From the NCBI GenBank assembly GCA_903813345.2, contig CAIIXF020000011.1, positions 31,548,166-31,612,165 of the forward strand: 64,000 nt of DNA, in the 5' to 3' direction. The first letter of the stretch is position 1, and every line of letters begins with the position of its first letter. The notes under the pieces were generated by a model. The model did not search any database, had not been told where the DNA came from, and saw only the letters and a list, made by a program, of their open reading frames with translations. This document shows positions 14,607 to 26,500 of the stretch, one piece after another. Position numbers and translations under genes: made by a program. Source of the stretch: Owenia fusiformis. Lineage: Eukaryota > Annelida > Polychaeta > Sabellida > Oweniidae.

Positions 14607-15422
14607 AGGCCCCATGTAAAGTTTAAACCACTTTGGCTTATATTGTAGTCTTACCCAATGTTATCAAAGTGTGATATGTGAAACTTTTTTTTTTAATTTC
14701 AAAAAGTGGTTTTTGAAAGACTTTTTGTTCCAAAATTTGTGAATTTATTTAAAACTAACTTTTAGAGGTCACTCATATTTTCTAACTAGCCACAATTATA
14801 GCATTCATCCTCCCATGTTTTTTGCCGAAAAAATTAAGAAAATCGGTTGATAAACAAGCGAGAAATGAATTTATCAGTGCATGAAAATGGTTCTGAGAAA
14901 AATGCATTTCAAAATTTTAGTTCTCATAGAAACCAATGGTACAATGATATCTGAAACATAATTTATTCTTCCTTTTAACCTGGTTAGACAATCAACATTG
15001 GTTTTTTATGAAAGTCTAGCATATTTAGAAAAGATTGACATCGAAAAAAAAATTTTTTTCAAAGAGTTTTGGTTACCTTAGTGACATCACTAATGTTTCA
15101 AAATATATTTGATATGCTAAAACATTGAAGTGGCCCATTAAATATGGCATTTTATTATTGAAATAGTGTGTCCTTTGTTCAATCTTTGCATTGGTGTTAA
15201 AAAGATAATCTTTTTTGAAATGCATTAAGAAATATTTGATGATTAAGAAATTTCAACTTTTTTTGAAAAATGGCGGGAAATTTGAATATTTGAGAAATGA
15301 AATGCTCACAACTTTTTTTTCAAAAAATGTTTTTTGTTCAAAAATCTCTAAAATCACTTTTTAAGTCCTGACAAATAGTAAATGAATGATAAAAAAATAT
15401 TTTCAAACTTTAGACGGGGACT
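14607..15422. mobile_element. TTAA-flanked non-autonomous element, 816 bp
   Basis: TTAA lies at both ends (14603-14606 and 15423-15426). Immediately inside, the left end AGGCCCCATGTAAAGTTT matches the right end (reverse complement AGTCCCCGTCTAAAGTTT) at 15 of 18 positions. A TTAA target site with short inverted termini is the signature of piggyBac-type (or Kolobok) elements. The interior is AT-rich with no transposase, so it would be a MITE-like derivative. Confidence 0.6.
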
Positions 15423-18093
15423 TTAACAATTAGTATGGTTCTTTTCAATGATTTTCTGATGTAATCCATCTTGCATACGGGGAGTTTGAGTTGAGGACTC
15501 AATACTCTCTTGAGAAGATTATTCAACTTTTTGAAAGAAATGAACAGGGTGGGCCAAAAACGATCACATTTCTTATTTTGCTGTTATTTTTTCATGACGT
15601 ATGTATTTCGGTGATATTTGCTCTTGAGATACAACAATAAAATATAGTAAGGCCAATTTGTCTATTGAAACTATTCCATTTTAATGGAAATAATTTCAAA
15701 TTATACTGAACACCCTACCATGTGTCTCTCTGACATAATGTCTGAGATGTTGAGGATAGTTTCTAAATAGCAGAAAAATCAATGAAATCTCGTGCTGCCA
15801 TCTTTTATTCAGCTTTTAACTTGGGCTAGAGCTCCATTCACTTACATGCTAAAATCTTGGAAAAGTGGCTTAATTTCATGATTTATCAAAGTGTGTTTGT
15901 TGAATCTGTATAAAACTTGAATGATATACCATATGATGACCCTGTTTATGCACATGCTGTGATTAAACATGCAAATGTTGATTGACATACAAATAATCCA
16001 CTGTTTTAAAGAATTTAAGCATTGCATCTATGGACATTTGGCCAAGGTTTTTTTAAATTGTCATAGAAAATTATTCAAATTACATAACTGTGTAAATCAA
16101 AGTTATTTTAGGAGAAAACATTTCACTGAATTCAAATATACCATTTAAAAGAGGGTAATGTAAGTCATTAGAGGTCTAATATGCAAGTCTCTTAAAATCT
16201 CACGAAAAACGAGATTTAGCGAGATTTCAAAAGCTATATGGAAACTATCCAGCCAATCCGAACACGCTATTTGATATAACTGCATTGCATCATATAACGA
16301 ACAACCCATCCAATGTCATTTTTAGATTCTAATGAAACTATTGAAACCGATAAGCTCATCAAAGTCATACTTGAGTAAATATGTATAGTATCATAGGGAT
16401 AAAAAGCCAAGTGCTTATCCAAGTCAAATGGTAAGAGTTCAATATGGCTGTCAAGGTGACAGCTTGACAATTGCAAAAATGTTCCTTAAAGATATATTCT
16501 TTTAAGTCATTTCGTATCTTTTAAGTGATATTGTATAAACTATTTTGCAATGTGTGAAAATAATTGAAACCCCGGCCAAGGCGTCTGTGGCTGATTCATT
16601 CACATTTTGTTTCCTAAGCTTAGCACTCGATAGTATGCAACTCGTGCAAAGTTTGAAACAACACCTTTAGGGGATAAAAATCAGTCCACAGTGCACTGAG
16701 TCAAGGGCTAAAATCCTCAATTCGTTATTAAATACCAGTTACGTCAAATGCCCATAAGCTAAATTTTTAAGAAAATTGCCCATACAGGATGGCACTAAAC
16801 ATCTTTTCAATACGAACACTTTTCTGGTGAGGCGCAGCCAATAATAACGTTTTTTCTGATTTTACAAACTACCGTTTTTGTTACGTAGTTATATTAATAT
16901 TTCATTAAGAAAATGAAAAGCAAACATAATTTCTTTGAATACTCAACATGGCTTGTGCTACAAAAATAATCGTTGCACGAAGAATCATCATGATTGTTAT
17001 GATAAAGCATTTCATCTTATTTATTGTCACTCTTGACATGTTTCTAATTGAAAACAGATAGATGTGATGAGTATCAGAATGAACAGGGTATGTTAATCTT
17101 TTATAAATATCTACGAAGACTATGTAATAAAGTAGGGTACAATTTTTTGAGATGACATTTTAAATACTGCGTCACCAGATAAGGCTTTTTAAAATTTGCT
17201 CTGGGCTGACCCCTCCCTCGCCCCAAGTAATATATTCCACCGAGAATGTTTACCTGGCCCCAAACGTGTATAAGTGATAAGCCGGATATGGTGCAAGTGT
17301 ATTTATTGGAAACGGTGATAATAAACACTAGGACAATACTTTCTTTTACATAAGATCCAGTCCAATTTTCATGTACGCAAATGTAACGCAAACGGCAACT
17401 ATCAAGCAATAATTATTGTACCCACCTGCGTCTGTCAACCCAGTTGCATAATTGCATATTTATCTTTTTATTTATTGTTTTGCCTATGATATAGTCTTCC
17501 TCTTTTACATCACTGAACATGTTATCAAAAGTTTGAATCGGCATTTTATTTCCATTAAATGACATTGTAATAGGGAGAATAAGATGTACGTTTTTTAAAG
17601 TTGTACGTGAAGGTGTATTTGTGCTCTTCTGTGAATTAATTCTCCCATTTATACTGTTTACTTGGACGATTGAGTATAAAGGTATACGGTACGGAAAAGA
17701 ATTGTTGTCCCCGGAAAAGTGAATGGATAGCTGGACGGTAATCCCTGGTTATCGAAATATTACACGCTCACGTGTACCAATATGAGCGTATCACGTCAGA
17801 ACACATACATACATAAAACACGCAGAGGGTGGATGGAGGGGGGGGTGTTGTACAAAGACCTTTGAGATTTATAACAATAATAGGAAAACGACACCCCAAC
17901 GAAGGCTATAATCATAACTAATTATAAATGGTGAATATGAACCATAATTCACCACATCCATTGTTACCTCCAATTAATTAAGAACTAATTAGTTTATTGT
18001 TTTATGATAAATATAACCTGAGATTCCTCATTATCAGTGCTTCGTGAGATATATTTTACTGACCTCGTGTATGTGCGTCATTTGTAAACAGTA
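15423..18093. other. intergenic with repeat fragments, no gene recognised
   Basis: A CAGGGTGGGCCAAAAA terminus at 15545 matches the ends of elements at 39524, 42147 and 46787, but its partner end near 15715 is weak. The 16635-16720 stretch is a diverged direct repeat of 14510-14590. No exon recognised. Confidence 0.5.
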
Positions 18094-18222
18094 GGGAGTT
18101 TAAGCTTGCAATGTTTTCACAACCTAGACGTGAACGGAAAATGTTTAAGCGATGTATTTGCATGGGCGATTGGTCATACGTATAGGTTGGCGTTTCGATT
18201 TTATATGCAAGCTTAAACTCTC
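18094..18222. mobile_element. 129-bp hairpin MITE, TA target site
   Basis: Left end GGGAGTTTAAGCTTGCA and right end (reverse complement GAGAGTTTAAGCTTGCA) differ at one position and are flanked by TA on both sides (18092-18093, 18223-18224). This fits a Tc1/mariner-type MITE. No coding capacity. Confidence 0.6.
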
Positions 18223-18996
18223 TATTAACAAAAACGTTGATGTGAAATAAATAATGAACAGGATGTGGTGGTCTTGATGGGTTTATAGTCCTCCTTCTAT
18301 ATGTCCCTTGCATGCCCTGATTGCTGAGTAGAAAGTTTATGGCCAAAGTACAACTCTTCTACATCATACATACTATAGTAGTTGATAAATTAATAAATAA
18401 ATGAGTTTTAATGAGGTTTCTATATAAAACAAAGATGCGGAAACAATATGGCAAGGACCAAAACTACATCTACATCCGTGTCAGTGTGATCACTGTGTGT
18501 TGGTAACTTGATTTTCCAAAATAATTATTCTTGTAACCCAAACTGTACAAACGAATACAAGATCATGAACAAATAGGTCTATTATTCCCAACGGACCCAA
18601 ATTCCCATGCATAGATGATAATCCAATAAATTCAATTTGAAACAGACCCAAATGTTAGACCTTTAACACATAATACATGATCTTTGTTGGACATCGTTTG
18701 TCGAAGTAGAAGAATGAGAGTAACGTGAGAATATTATATGCTTTTTGAATTGAATTTCCAAATTACCTCAAAGAATGAACAGAAATGGTTAGATTTTGGT
18801 CCTATCTTCCAACATCCTGTTCTAAGATATTCTATAAATTTTGAGGGTTATCATTTTTATTCATGAGTGTGGATGCCTTACGATCTCCACGAGTTAGAGC
18901 AGAGGGTAGGTCAAAGTGTAGATTGGCGATATCCATGAGTGACAAAAATGATAGACCAAGAAAACCATAGGATATAATGTATAGGGACAGCATCTA

Positions 18997-19140
18997 GGGA
19001 CAGCATCTTTTCAATTTAATCGAGGTTAGGCCATGCAGCCGAAGGTAAGTCATACAACCGAATGTAAGCCATACCTGGACAGCATATTTTCCATTCAATC
19101 GAGGTTGGGCCATGCAGCCGAAGGTAAGTCATACAACCCA
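18997..19140. repeat. two-copy tandem repeat, period about 79 bp
   Basis: Two adjacent copies share GGACAGCAT, TTCAATCGAGGTT and GCCATGCAGCCGAAGGTAAG. Copy 1 starts near 18997 and copy 2 near 19076. Confidence 0.75.
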
Positions 19141-21544
19141 CAAAAAATCAATAACGGCAAAACCTAAAAAATGATCCGGGGTTTTTGAATTGCCGACTCG
19201 TAGAGTATTCATCAATTCATTTAAAAGCATGTCAAAGTCACCACCATCTCTACTATCTCATGAAGAGAACACACTTTAGATAAAGAGGTGCTCTGACAAA
19301 TTAGAAAGTCTAAAACTTGAATGTAGAAAACGCCAATTTTATATTCTTTTGTGGCTTGATTTGTTACGCTCGAACATTTTTTGTTTCTCTTTTCTACTTG
19401 CATAACAATGATTTCCTATGTCCTTTTCTCAGTCAAACGCATATCCCCATAAATGTATGAGTAATCGGTTGCCAAGTTGACGTATTTCTCAGACCTATGC
19501 AGAATACTATAGCTATCACATCGAACTCGGTATGATATCGCGTAAAATCATTATTGCATCACCTTTCATAGTGATTGGTATAATTGAAAAAATGACATAA
19601 GATTTAGTTGTAAATAAGATCTAAAATACGGTTAATCGTGTTTGCTCTTACAAGATTACATGGAAAACTAATTAGTGTAATCCTTTTTGATTCTGTTTGC
19701 GTACACCCTGATGTTTAATGGTATTTGAGATTGCTTATATGTCTTATTGTCTGATTGTGATAACTTATTGACAGAGGCTTAATTCTCCCACTCTAACAGC
19801 TAATATGTCATTGCTACCTAGTTTTGTGCAAGATTAAACCTAATATTGTATCCATAGAGCGTCCATTTTGCAGGCTCGGTAATCACCGCGTTCCAGCCGA
19901 GTGAATTGATAAGTGGGAGACCCACCCGTAGCCAGCTTTTGTCAAGGGGGCTCACTTTTTTCAAAATTCCAGACTGAGAGGGTTTCATATTTGACCGTTT
20001 TGGCTTAAAATGACACGATATCTGCTCAAAATGGTAAAAACTAACTGTAAGTTTTGGTCAGGGGAACAGGATATTCAACTGAACTAAAACTTAAAATGGC
20101 GTTCATTAAAATGTGCGTGTGCACCTGAAACGTATTAAGTGTCCAGAAATTTATCTAATAAAATCTCTCGAATCTCCACATCAATAATAATTGGAATCGT
20201 TTAACGTTCCAAATAAATTCATCATTTTAAAACAATTGGAAAAAGATTTTAACGTATTTAAGAAGATATAAATGGCTTCGAAGGACCTGCATAATATATT
20301 CTTATTTCCTTTTATCATTTTACACATAAAAATCAACAGGCATTAAATTCTTATCATCTGGTAATATAAGCCACTGTGGCTACAAAAGTGTAATAGATGC
20401 TCAACATTGTCAACCGTCAACCGTTGAACGTCGGTCAAAAAACGTTGGCTACCTATAACAATTTTTAGCCACTTCTTGGTAGTGGTATAATAGTGGAAAG
20501 CTATACAGAAAATACGAAGTGATACACATGCAACTTAAATCATCTAAAAGTACAAATTTCTAGGTTTATGAATGACCCAATACAAGGTTATTGAGCTTCA
20601 TTTACGATCTAACAGAATTTGCAATACAAATATAGTGATAAAATAATAATATCAGGAAATTAACAAGTGAGACAAGATTAGCTCACATGCAACTTGGAAC
20701 TGATTTCATTGAGTAATCTGTGGGTGTATCAATGAATCGTCGTCGATTGATAGACACAGCTCTATAAGTTCATCCTCCTAAGAAGGTGTTCAGAATCCGT
20801 ACCAAAAGAAAATATTCTTGGTTATGGCCTGATCGGGACAATTCCTCAGATAAATGCTCTAATGTAATCCAATGGGAAAATATTGAAATCTTTGCATTGA
20901 TTATGAAAAAACGAGGATTTTCGGTACATAACCCCATATACCATGGGTTAGCTCCATATGTGCCCTTTCAAATCTAAAAAAAATTGCATAGATAACCCAT
21001 TGAGAAAAAAAAGATATGGCCGCTTTTTCCGCCATCTATCCGAATTTTAAACAATTTTCAATAGATTTCAAACTCAAGACCACCGTCACAAAAAGTCAAA
21101 TATTTGAAGTGAACCGAATCATTTCGTCATACTTTTTGTAAAATTATATACACACAAGATAAACAAAATAAAATATAAAATCTGTACATTTTCACTAGTG
21201 ATTGCACTGATAAATCTTGATTTCAATCAACCATCATCCCGATTTTAAATTTAGATTTTTTGTCTACCTTTTCACTAGCGCCATCTGTGGAGTTATCCCA
21301 TCTTAATTTGGACAGGTCATCAGAAATATGATTTTGATGAATTGTTAAAGTGGTAATGAAATGGCAAGATAAAACCACCAACCCCTGAAATGTTATTTAT
21401 TTTGATATCCATGTAGGCGAACATTGGCGAATCAGGGATTTGAAGTATTTTAACTTATAGCTGCCTTATAGCTGCCTTACATGATATTAACGCCAATTTC
21501 CATAGTGTAGTTACAAGGAAAGAAGGAATACACATTGGTTTTAT
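19141..21544. other. intergenic, no gene recognised
   Basis: No exon or RNA gene recognised. A degenerate ACCCGTAGCCAG..AAGGGGGCT stretch at 19924-19951 resembles the terminus of the element at 28233 and is probably a fragment. Confidence 0.5.
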
Positions 21545-21697
21545 GGAATAAAGACCTCGATTTTATGATTTACGGCAAATATATGACCTCAAATTTAATT
21601 CTGGCTATTGCCAAAGACTTTCGGTCTTTTAACAATGAACAGAATAAATTTGTTCATATTTTCTACCATAAATCATAGAATCTCGATCTTTATTCCT
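21545..21697. repeat. hairpin repeat, about 150 bp
   Basis: The left arm GGAATAAAGACCTCGATTTT pairs with the right arm ending at 21697 (reverse complement GGAATAAAGATCGAGATTCT), continuing through TATGATTTA. It looks like a small MITE and abuts the larger element starting at 21710. Confidence 0.6.
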
Positions 21698-21709
21698 TAA
21701 GTACATAGA

Positions 21710-23370
21710 CACGCGGTGTTAACTTCGACCGTTAATTTGAATTTTTGGCCTACCGGATGTTTGAAAATCAAGGATTACGAGTCTCATACTGCACCGTTTT
21801 TCTTCAAACTTGTTCAAAAATCCCTCTCTGTTGGTACATTATTCTCCTAAACAGAGTCCCTACTTCCAGCGGCATTTTGGTCCCCAGGTGTAAGAAGGCC
21901 TTCTAAAAGCTGGGGACCAAACCCAATTGAAAAAAGCCTATGGAAAATCTTTCTCCAATTATCACCTAACTTACTATTGATAATTAGTTGAAAGTTAGGT
22001 GTAAAAATTCACATGCAAATTAGCTAATTATCAACTTAATTAACGCTTAATTTGCAACTTAATTAACGATTAACTACCATCAATATATGCAAATGAGCAA
22101 TATATTCGTCGATTGTCACTGATTTACGTAAATTAGTTGAAAGTTATTTGATGTAAGTTAATCTCTAATTATCACCTAACTTACTATTGATAATTAGTTG
22201 AAAGTTAGGTTTAAGTCAGATTTGTGACTTCTCAAAAATGACTCGCTTCTTTTTTGCTTCCCTTCACCCTGAGATTTTTGCTTCATCTTGAACTATTTTG
22301 TGACGGAATATTCATCTTAATTAGGATCTTTCAGAACAGACAACATTGAACTTGAACTATTGAAATTTCACAGCAAGAGGAGGGAAAACCCCGTGATTCT
22401 ATTGATGACATACGATTTCCTCCTTCGCACACCTCCTTTCGTCGATAACGTACCCTCCATCTTGGTTTTCAAATTGACCTAGTTTTAAACCAATCAACGA
22501 TCGACTCGCTAAACCAATCAGCGACGATGTCATCTCAATACAGATTTACATTATAAGCGTATGTCATCTTCGAACCCTGGGGTTTCTCCCCCTCTTTTTT
22601 AAAGCTATTCTATTTTGCAAATTTTTAAGATTCGTGAAAAGCATGTGAAAACATCATTATTGCCATCAACAACTAAAATCAGAACACAAACATTAGACTA
22701 CAATGTTACATAATAAGGACGTAACAGATATAATCAAAAATTTGTTTTCATGGTAGTATACGCACCATTCACGTTGTAATTCTCAATTTTATGAGAGAAA
22801 TATCTCTCACATGTTTTCTTTTTCCACCATCTTGAAATTAAATTTAGGGGGTTTGTATTTCTAAATCATGGGCCTAATTTACGACTAATTATCATTATAA
22901 TCATGCTATATGTTAACTATCAACCAATAGTCTACTTCAGAACAAAAACGTTTTAATTTACCACTTACTATCACCCTCAAACATTTCATATCTTAATTAT
23001 CAACTAAAAATCATAAATCAGCATTATTGTAAGTTAATTTACGTTGAACTTGCTACTGATAATAAGCCATAATTATCATTGATTTAATTAACGCTTAACT
23101 TTAATTCCAATTGCCAGCAGAATTGTTGATAATTAGTTGTAAATTAGTTGGTAATAAGTTGGTAATTAGTTTTATTTTTCAATTGGGAAACGCTGCTAGA
23201 ACGAGGGGCTCTTTACAATAAAGTAATGCACCTACAGAAAGGCAATTTTGTTTTGCTTTTAATGGTATAAGTTTGAAGAAAAACGGTGCAGTATGAAACT
23301 CGCAATCCTTGATTTTCGAGCATCTGGTAGGTCAAAAATTCAAATTAACGGTCGAAGTTAGGACCGCGTG
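21710..23370. mobile_element. 1.66-kb element with CACG...CGTG ends (102-bp TIRs)
   Basis: Terminal inverted repeats of 102 bp (21710-21811 and 23269-23370) match at roughly 90%, beginning CACGCGGT. Flanks are ATAGA on the left and ATAAA on the right, which fits a 5-bp target duplication with one change. Inside are two exact 42-bp copies (21959-22000, 22169-22210), each an imperfect palindrome, plus many TTAATTA / AATTAGTTG words. No transposase is visible, so this is non-autonomous. It ends about 150 bp from the FAXDC2-like stop codon, and the nearest minus-strand AATAAA (23171-23176) lies inside it. Compare 25153-26952 and 51327-52997. Confidence 0.75.
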
Positions 23371-23520
23371 ATAAAACTACATCTTAATTCCCTCGTTACT
23401 AGGGCGTATGCACAATTTCATTGTCCAATACAAGTAAACAACCAATGCAGTGTTCTTGACCATTTAAGAATCCACGTGGTCTTGACGTCATAATTCTAAG
23501 TAGATCTCCCACAGGAGAAA

Positions 23521-26500
23521 CTATTGTCGTTTCTTAACGTCCCTGATGACCTCATATATGGGTTTTGTACCATACAGGGTTCGATGTCTTCGGCTTTCTA
23601 CAGACTTATTGAATTGCTCGTCCGTTCCATGGAACCAATCTAGAACGCCTATCGTGCCAAAATTCCAATTGAATCTGTAATTATTCAAAAATGAAAATGT
23701 CATTGGTGTTTATAATACACAAATCTCAGCAAAATAATAAATAATAAAATCTAATAAATAATGGTATAAAATGTCTAATTAACAAAATCTCAAAAATATT
23801 ACTGCATCAGTTGTTCAATTGGGCGCGTTTGACTACATGTATTTGAGCGCTTAAGAGCAGAGACATACTAAAGTTAAATTTCTCATTTCCATTGAAAATC
23901 TATGAATCAGCCTTGATAATTTTGACAGTTAATTTTTCGAGAAAACTAAAAATAACATAAACAAACAAATTCTAGGCTCATGCGAAAACTTATTATGCCC
24001 CAGAATATGACCCCCCCCCCCATTGATTCATATATAGATAACGAATAAGACCACAAAGTTCATATCAACCACATGGACAATAAGGCCCAAATTAGAACTG
24101 GGCCTATAATCCTTGGAGGACTATAACTTCTTTAATACTGTTATTAACTCACTTGAGATGATGGTAGTCATGGAACTCGTTAGATGGCAGCAGTGGTAGA
24201 TGGTACCCACTATGGTGGATAGATGTCACTACAGTCGCGATAACAAACCAAATCCACCAGACGACAATATGGGAACGCATCAACGCTGGCCCACCCATGA
24301 TCGACCATCCGTTGCCAGTGAGGTATTCCAAGGGATGCGCATAGATGGCTACGATTCCGATAGGGGCAGTCCATTCGTGGTGTTTCTTGTGAATATGCTT
24401 GTAAAGGAACGGATGGTGCAACAGTCTATAAATAATGCAAATAATTATACTTTGATGTTTTTACACTAGGAGGTCGTGTTGGATGAAACCTAGGCCAGAG
24501 GGTGGGGGGAGACGAGGTAAATGTTTTGGGGGAGGGGGCTTCTCCTTCGGGAAATTATTACATGTACGTGATGTGGTGGGGCTACTTATTAAACTTTCGT
24601 GTCACATGACATCACCAAAACCATGGGCTTTCAACTAATTGAAAGCCCATGCCAAAACCAACCAAGAAGAATTCTTTCGATCATTTTTGCAATTTTTGTC
24701 GAATATTCCAGACCAAGTCAATGCCATATCATTAAATTCCCATTGAAAGAACACAGTTCCGCAGCGAAGATATTCATTGATTCATTTTTCTTTTCAAATG
24801 AAGGTACTTTAATCAAAAGAAATTCACAACCGAAATGTTAGTATTTTTGTTTTTCTCAAACGTCGAAAAAGATTTCTCAAACATCGAAAAAGATTTTCCT
24901 GTACACGTAATATTAACTAAAGGAATTAGAAGTGATAGAAAGCGCAGAATATTCCTAGCTTTTCTTTACAAAATCCATGTCAGTGTGTTAATTTCATTTT
25001 CTGAAGAAGACCTTACTATCTTATCGAGTATACAGTAGATCTAGTTGAAAATTGAAGATTCAGAAATGTTCAAATGCAATGAAACTGAAAAGAGAACGTC
25101 CTCTTTTTCAGTAATTTTAGTTTAGTATTGGACATTTTGAAAAGTACAAATACACGCCTAACCACCGACAACTTGAAGTGACAAAATAAACATGTGTACA
25201 CTTTAAATGTACGTTGTCATTTCCGCCATTTTGAACTGCCATTTTTCGAATGATGAAGTGGGGTAAGAAATATCTTTGTTTTTATCATTATTGAGTCAGT
25301 TCACCACAAAGTATCTGTTGCATGCATTCCGTTATTAAGTTGCGAATATGCATATCCTCTTTAATTATCTTAAACAACTTCACTTGAGCGCCGGCACGTT
25401 CGAGCTAGGCGATTGGGCGCCGTAACCACGAGGTTGTGAGTTCGAGACGCGTGTGCTCCTTGTCTTTATTCATTCATCATCTCCGTATAGCTCCACCCAA
25501 ACCGTCGGTGGTCTCCAGAGTTTGACTTATACCGCAAAAGCTTTTGTTTTCCTTTTCAAGTAATAGTCGAACTACGACTCACAGAGCTAAATATAAATTT
25601 ACAAATATACCTGTAGTGATAATTCAAACCGCCTTTTATTTTGGATGGTACGACAAAAATAGTTTTCGTACGTTGTCAACTTGATTGTACGTTGGCACTG
25701 ACATCTATAAAAATATTTGAAGATATAATAATATACTTATAATTTGTTTAGTATAATATTTCGTCTTTATCCAAAACATGATCCTGATATGATTATTTCA
25801 ATTTTGCCAGTTATATCTGTGGTCCATAACCTGACATTTACTCTCTTTTTATTTTTTAAGATGATGGTCCGTAGAAAATTTAGAACTCAGTTTGAGCGAG
25901 TATCGTTTAGTTGGCCGTATTGAAAACATTTTTTATTGGAAAGGGTTTATGCTTTTATGCGAAATAAATTATGATAGTTCCACTCACTCGTAGGTTAGTT
26001 TCAATAGTCTAATCAACGTCATGTTACTTAAATTCAAAAAACCTAGGAGTCATCTTGCTCGTAACCTAATGAATTTTAGTTTCACTGATATACTTGAAGT
26101 AGCCTATAACTATTCAATTTAAAAACCTTGACACTTGTCTTAACGCCCTATGGTAACATTGAATTCTGAACTCATTTGGTACAAGGCAAACAATGCTGTG
26201 GAGCAATCTTTCCGGAGAATGTCACTCATAGAAAGAAACAAATTCAACTTACTGCAATGAACGATGTATGGCATGTACACTTTTTCTCGTATCCTAACTT
26301 AGATCTCTGCTACGACAGCTTCAAACTATGGGCAATAGGCATTGACGTCAAAGAATTTTTTGATTATTTTAGGCCTTTGGGATTTTATACCAATAACCTC
26401 GTTTCAGACCAGAGAGCCACGATTTCATCACATTGCCCGCTGAAATGAGGTTCTTATTGGTATTCTTTCCAACGGTAGAGTCAAGTTGACAACATACAGT

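Noticed and set aside
25386-25470. A tRNA gene
   Set aside because: A and B boxes are present but no proper cloverleaf or acceptor stem could be formed; treated as a tRNA-derived repeat.
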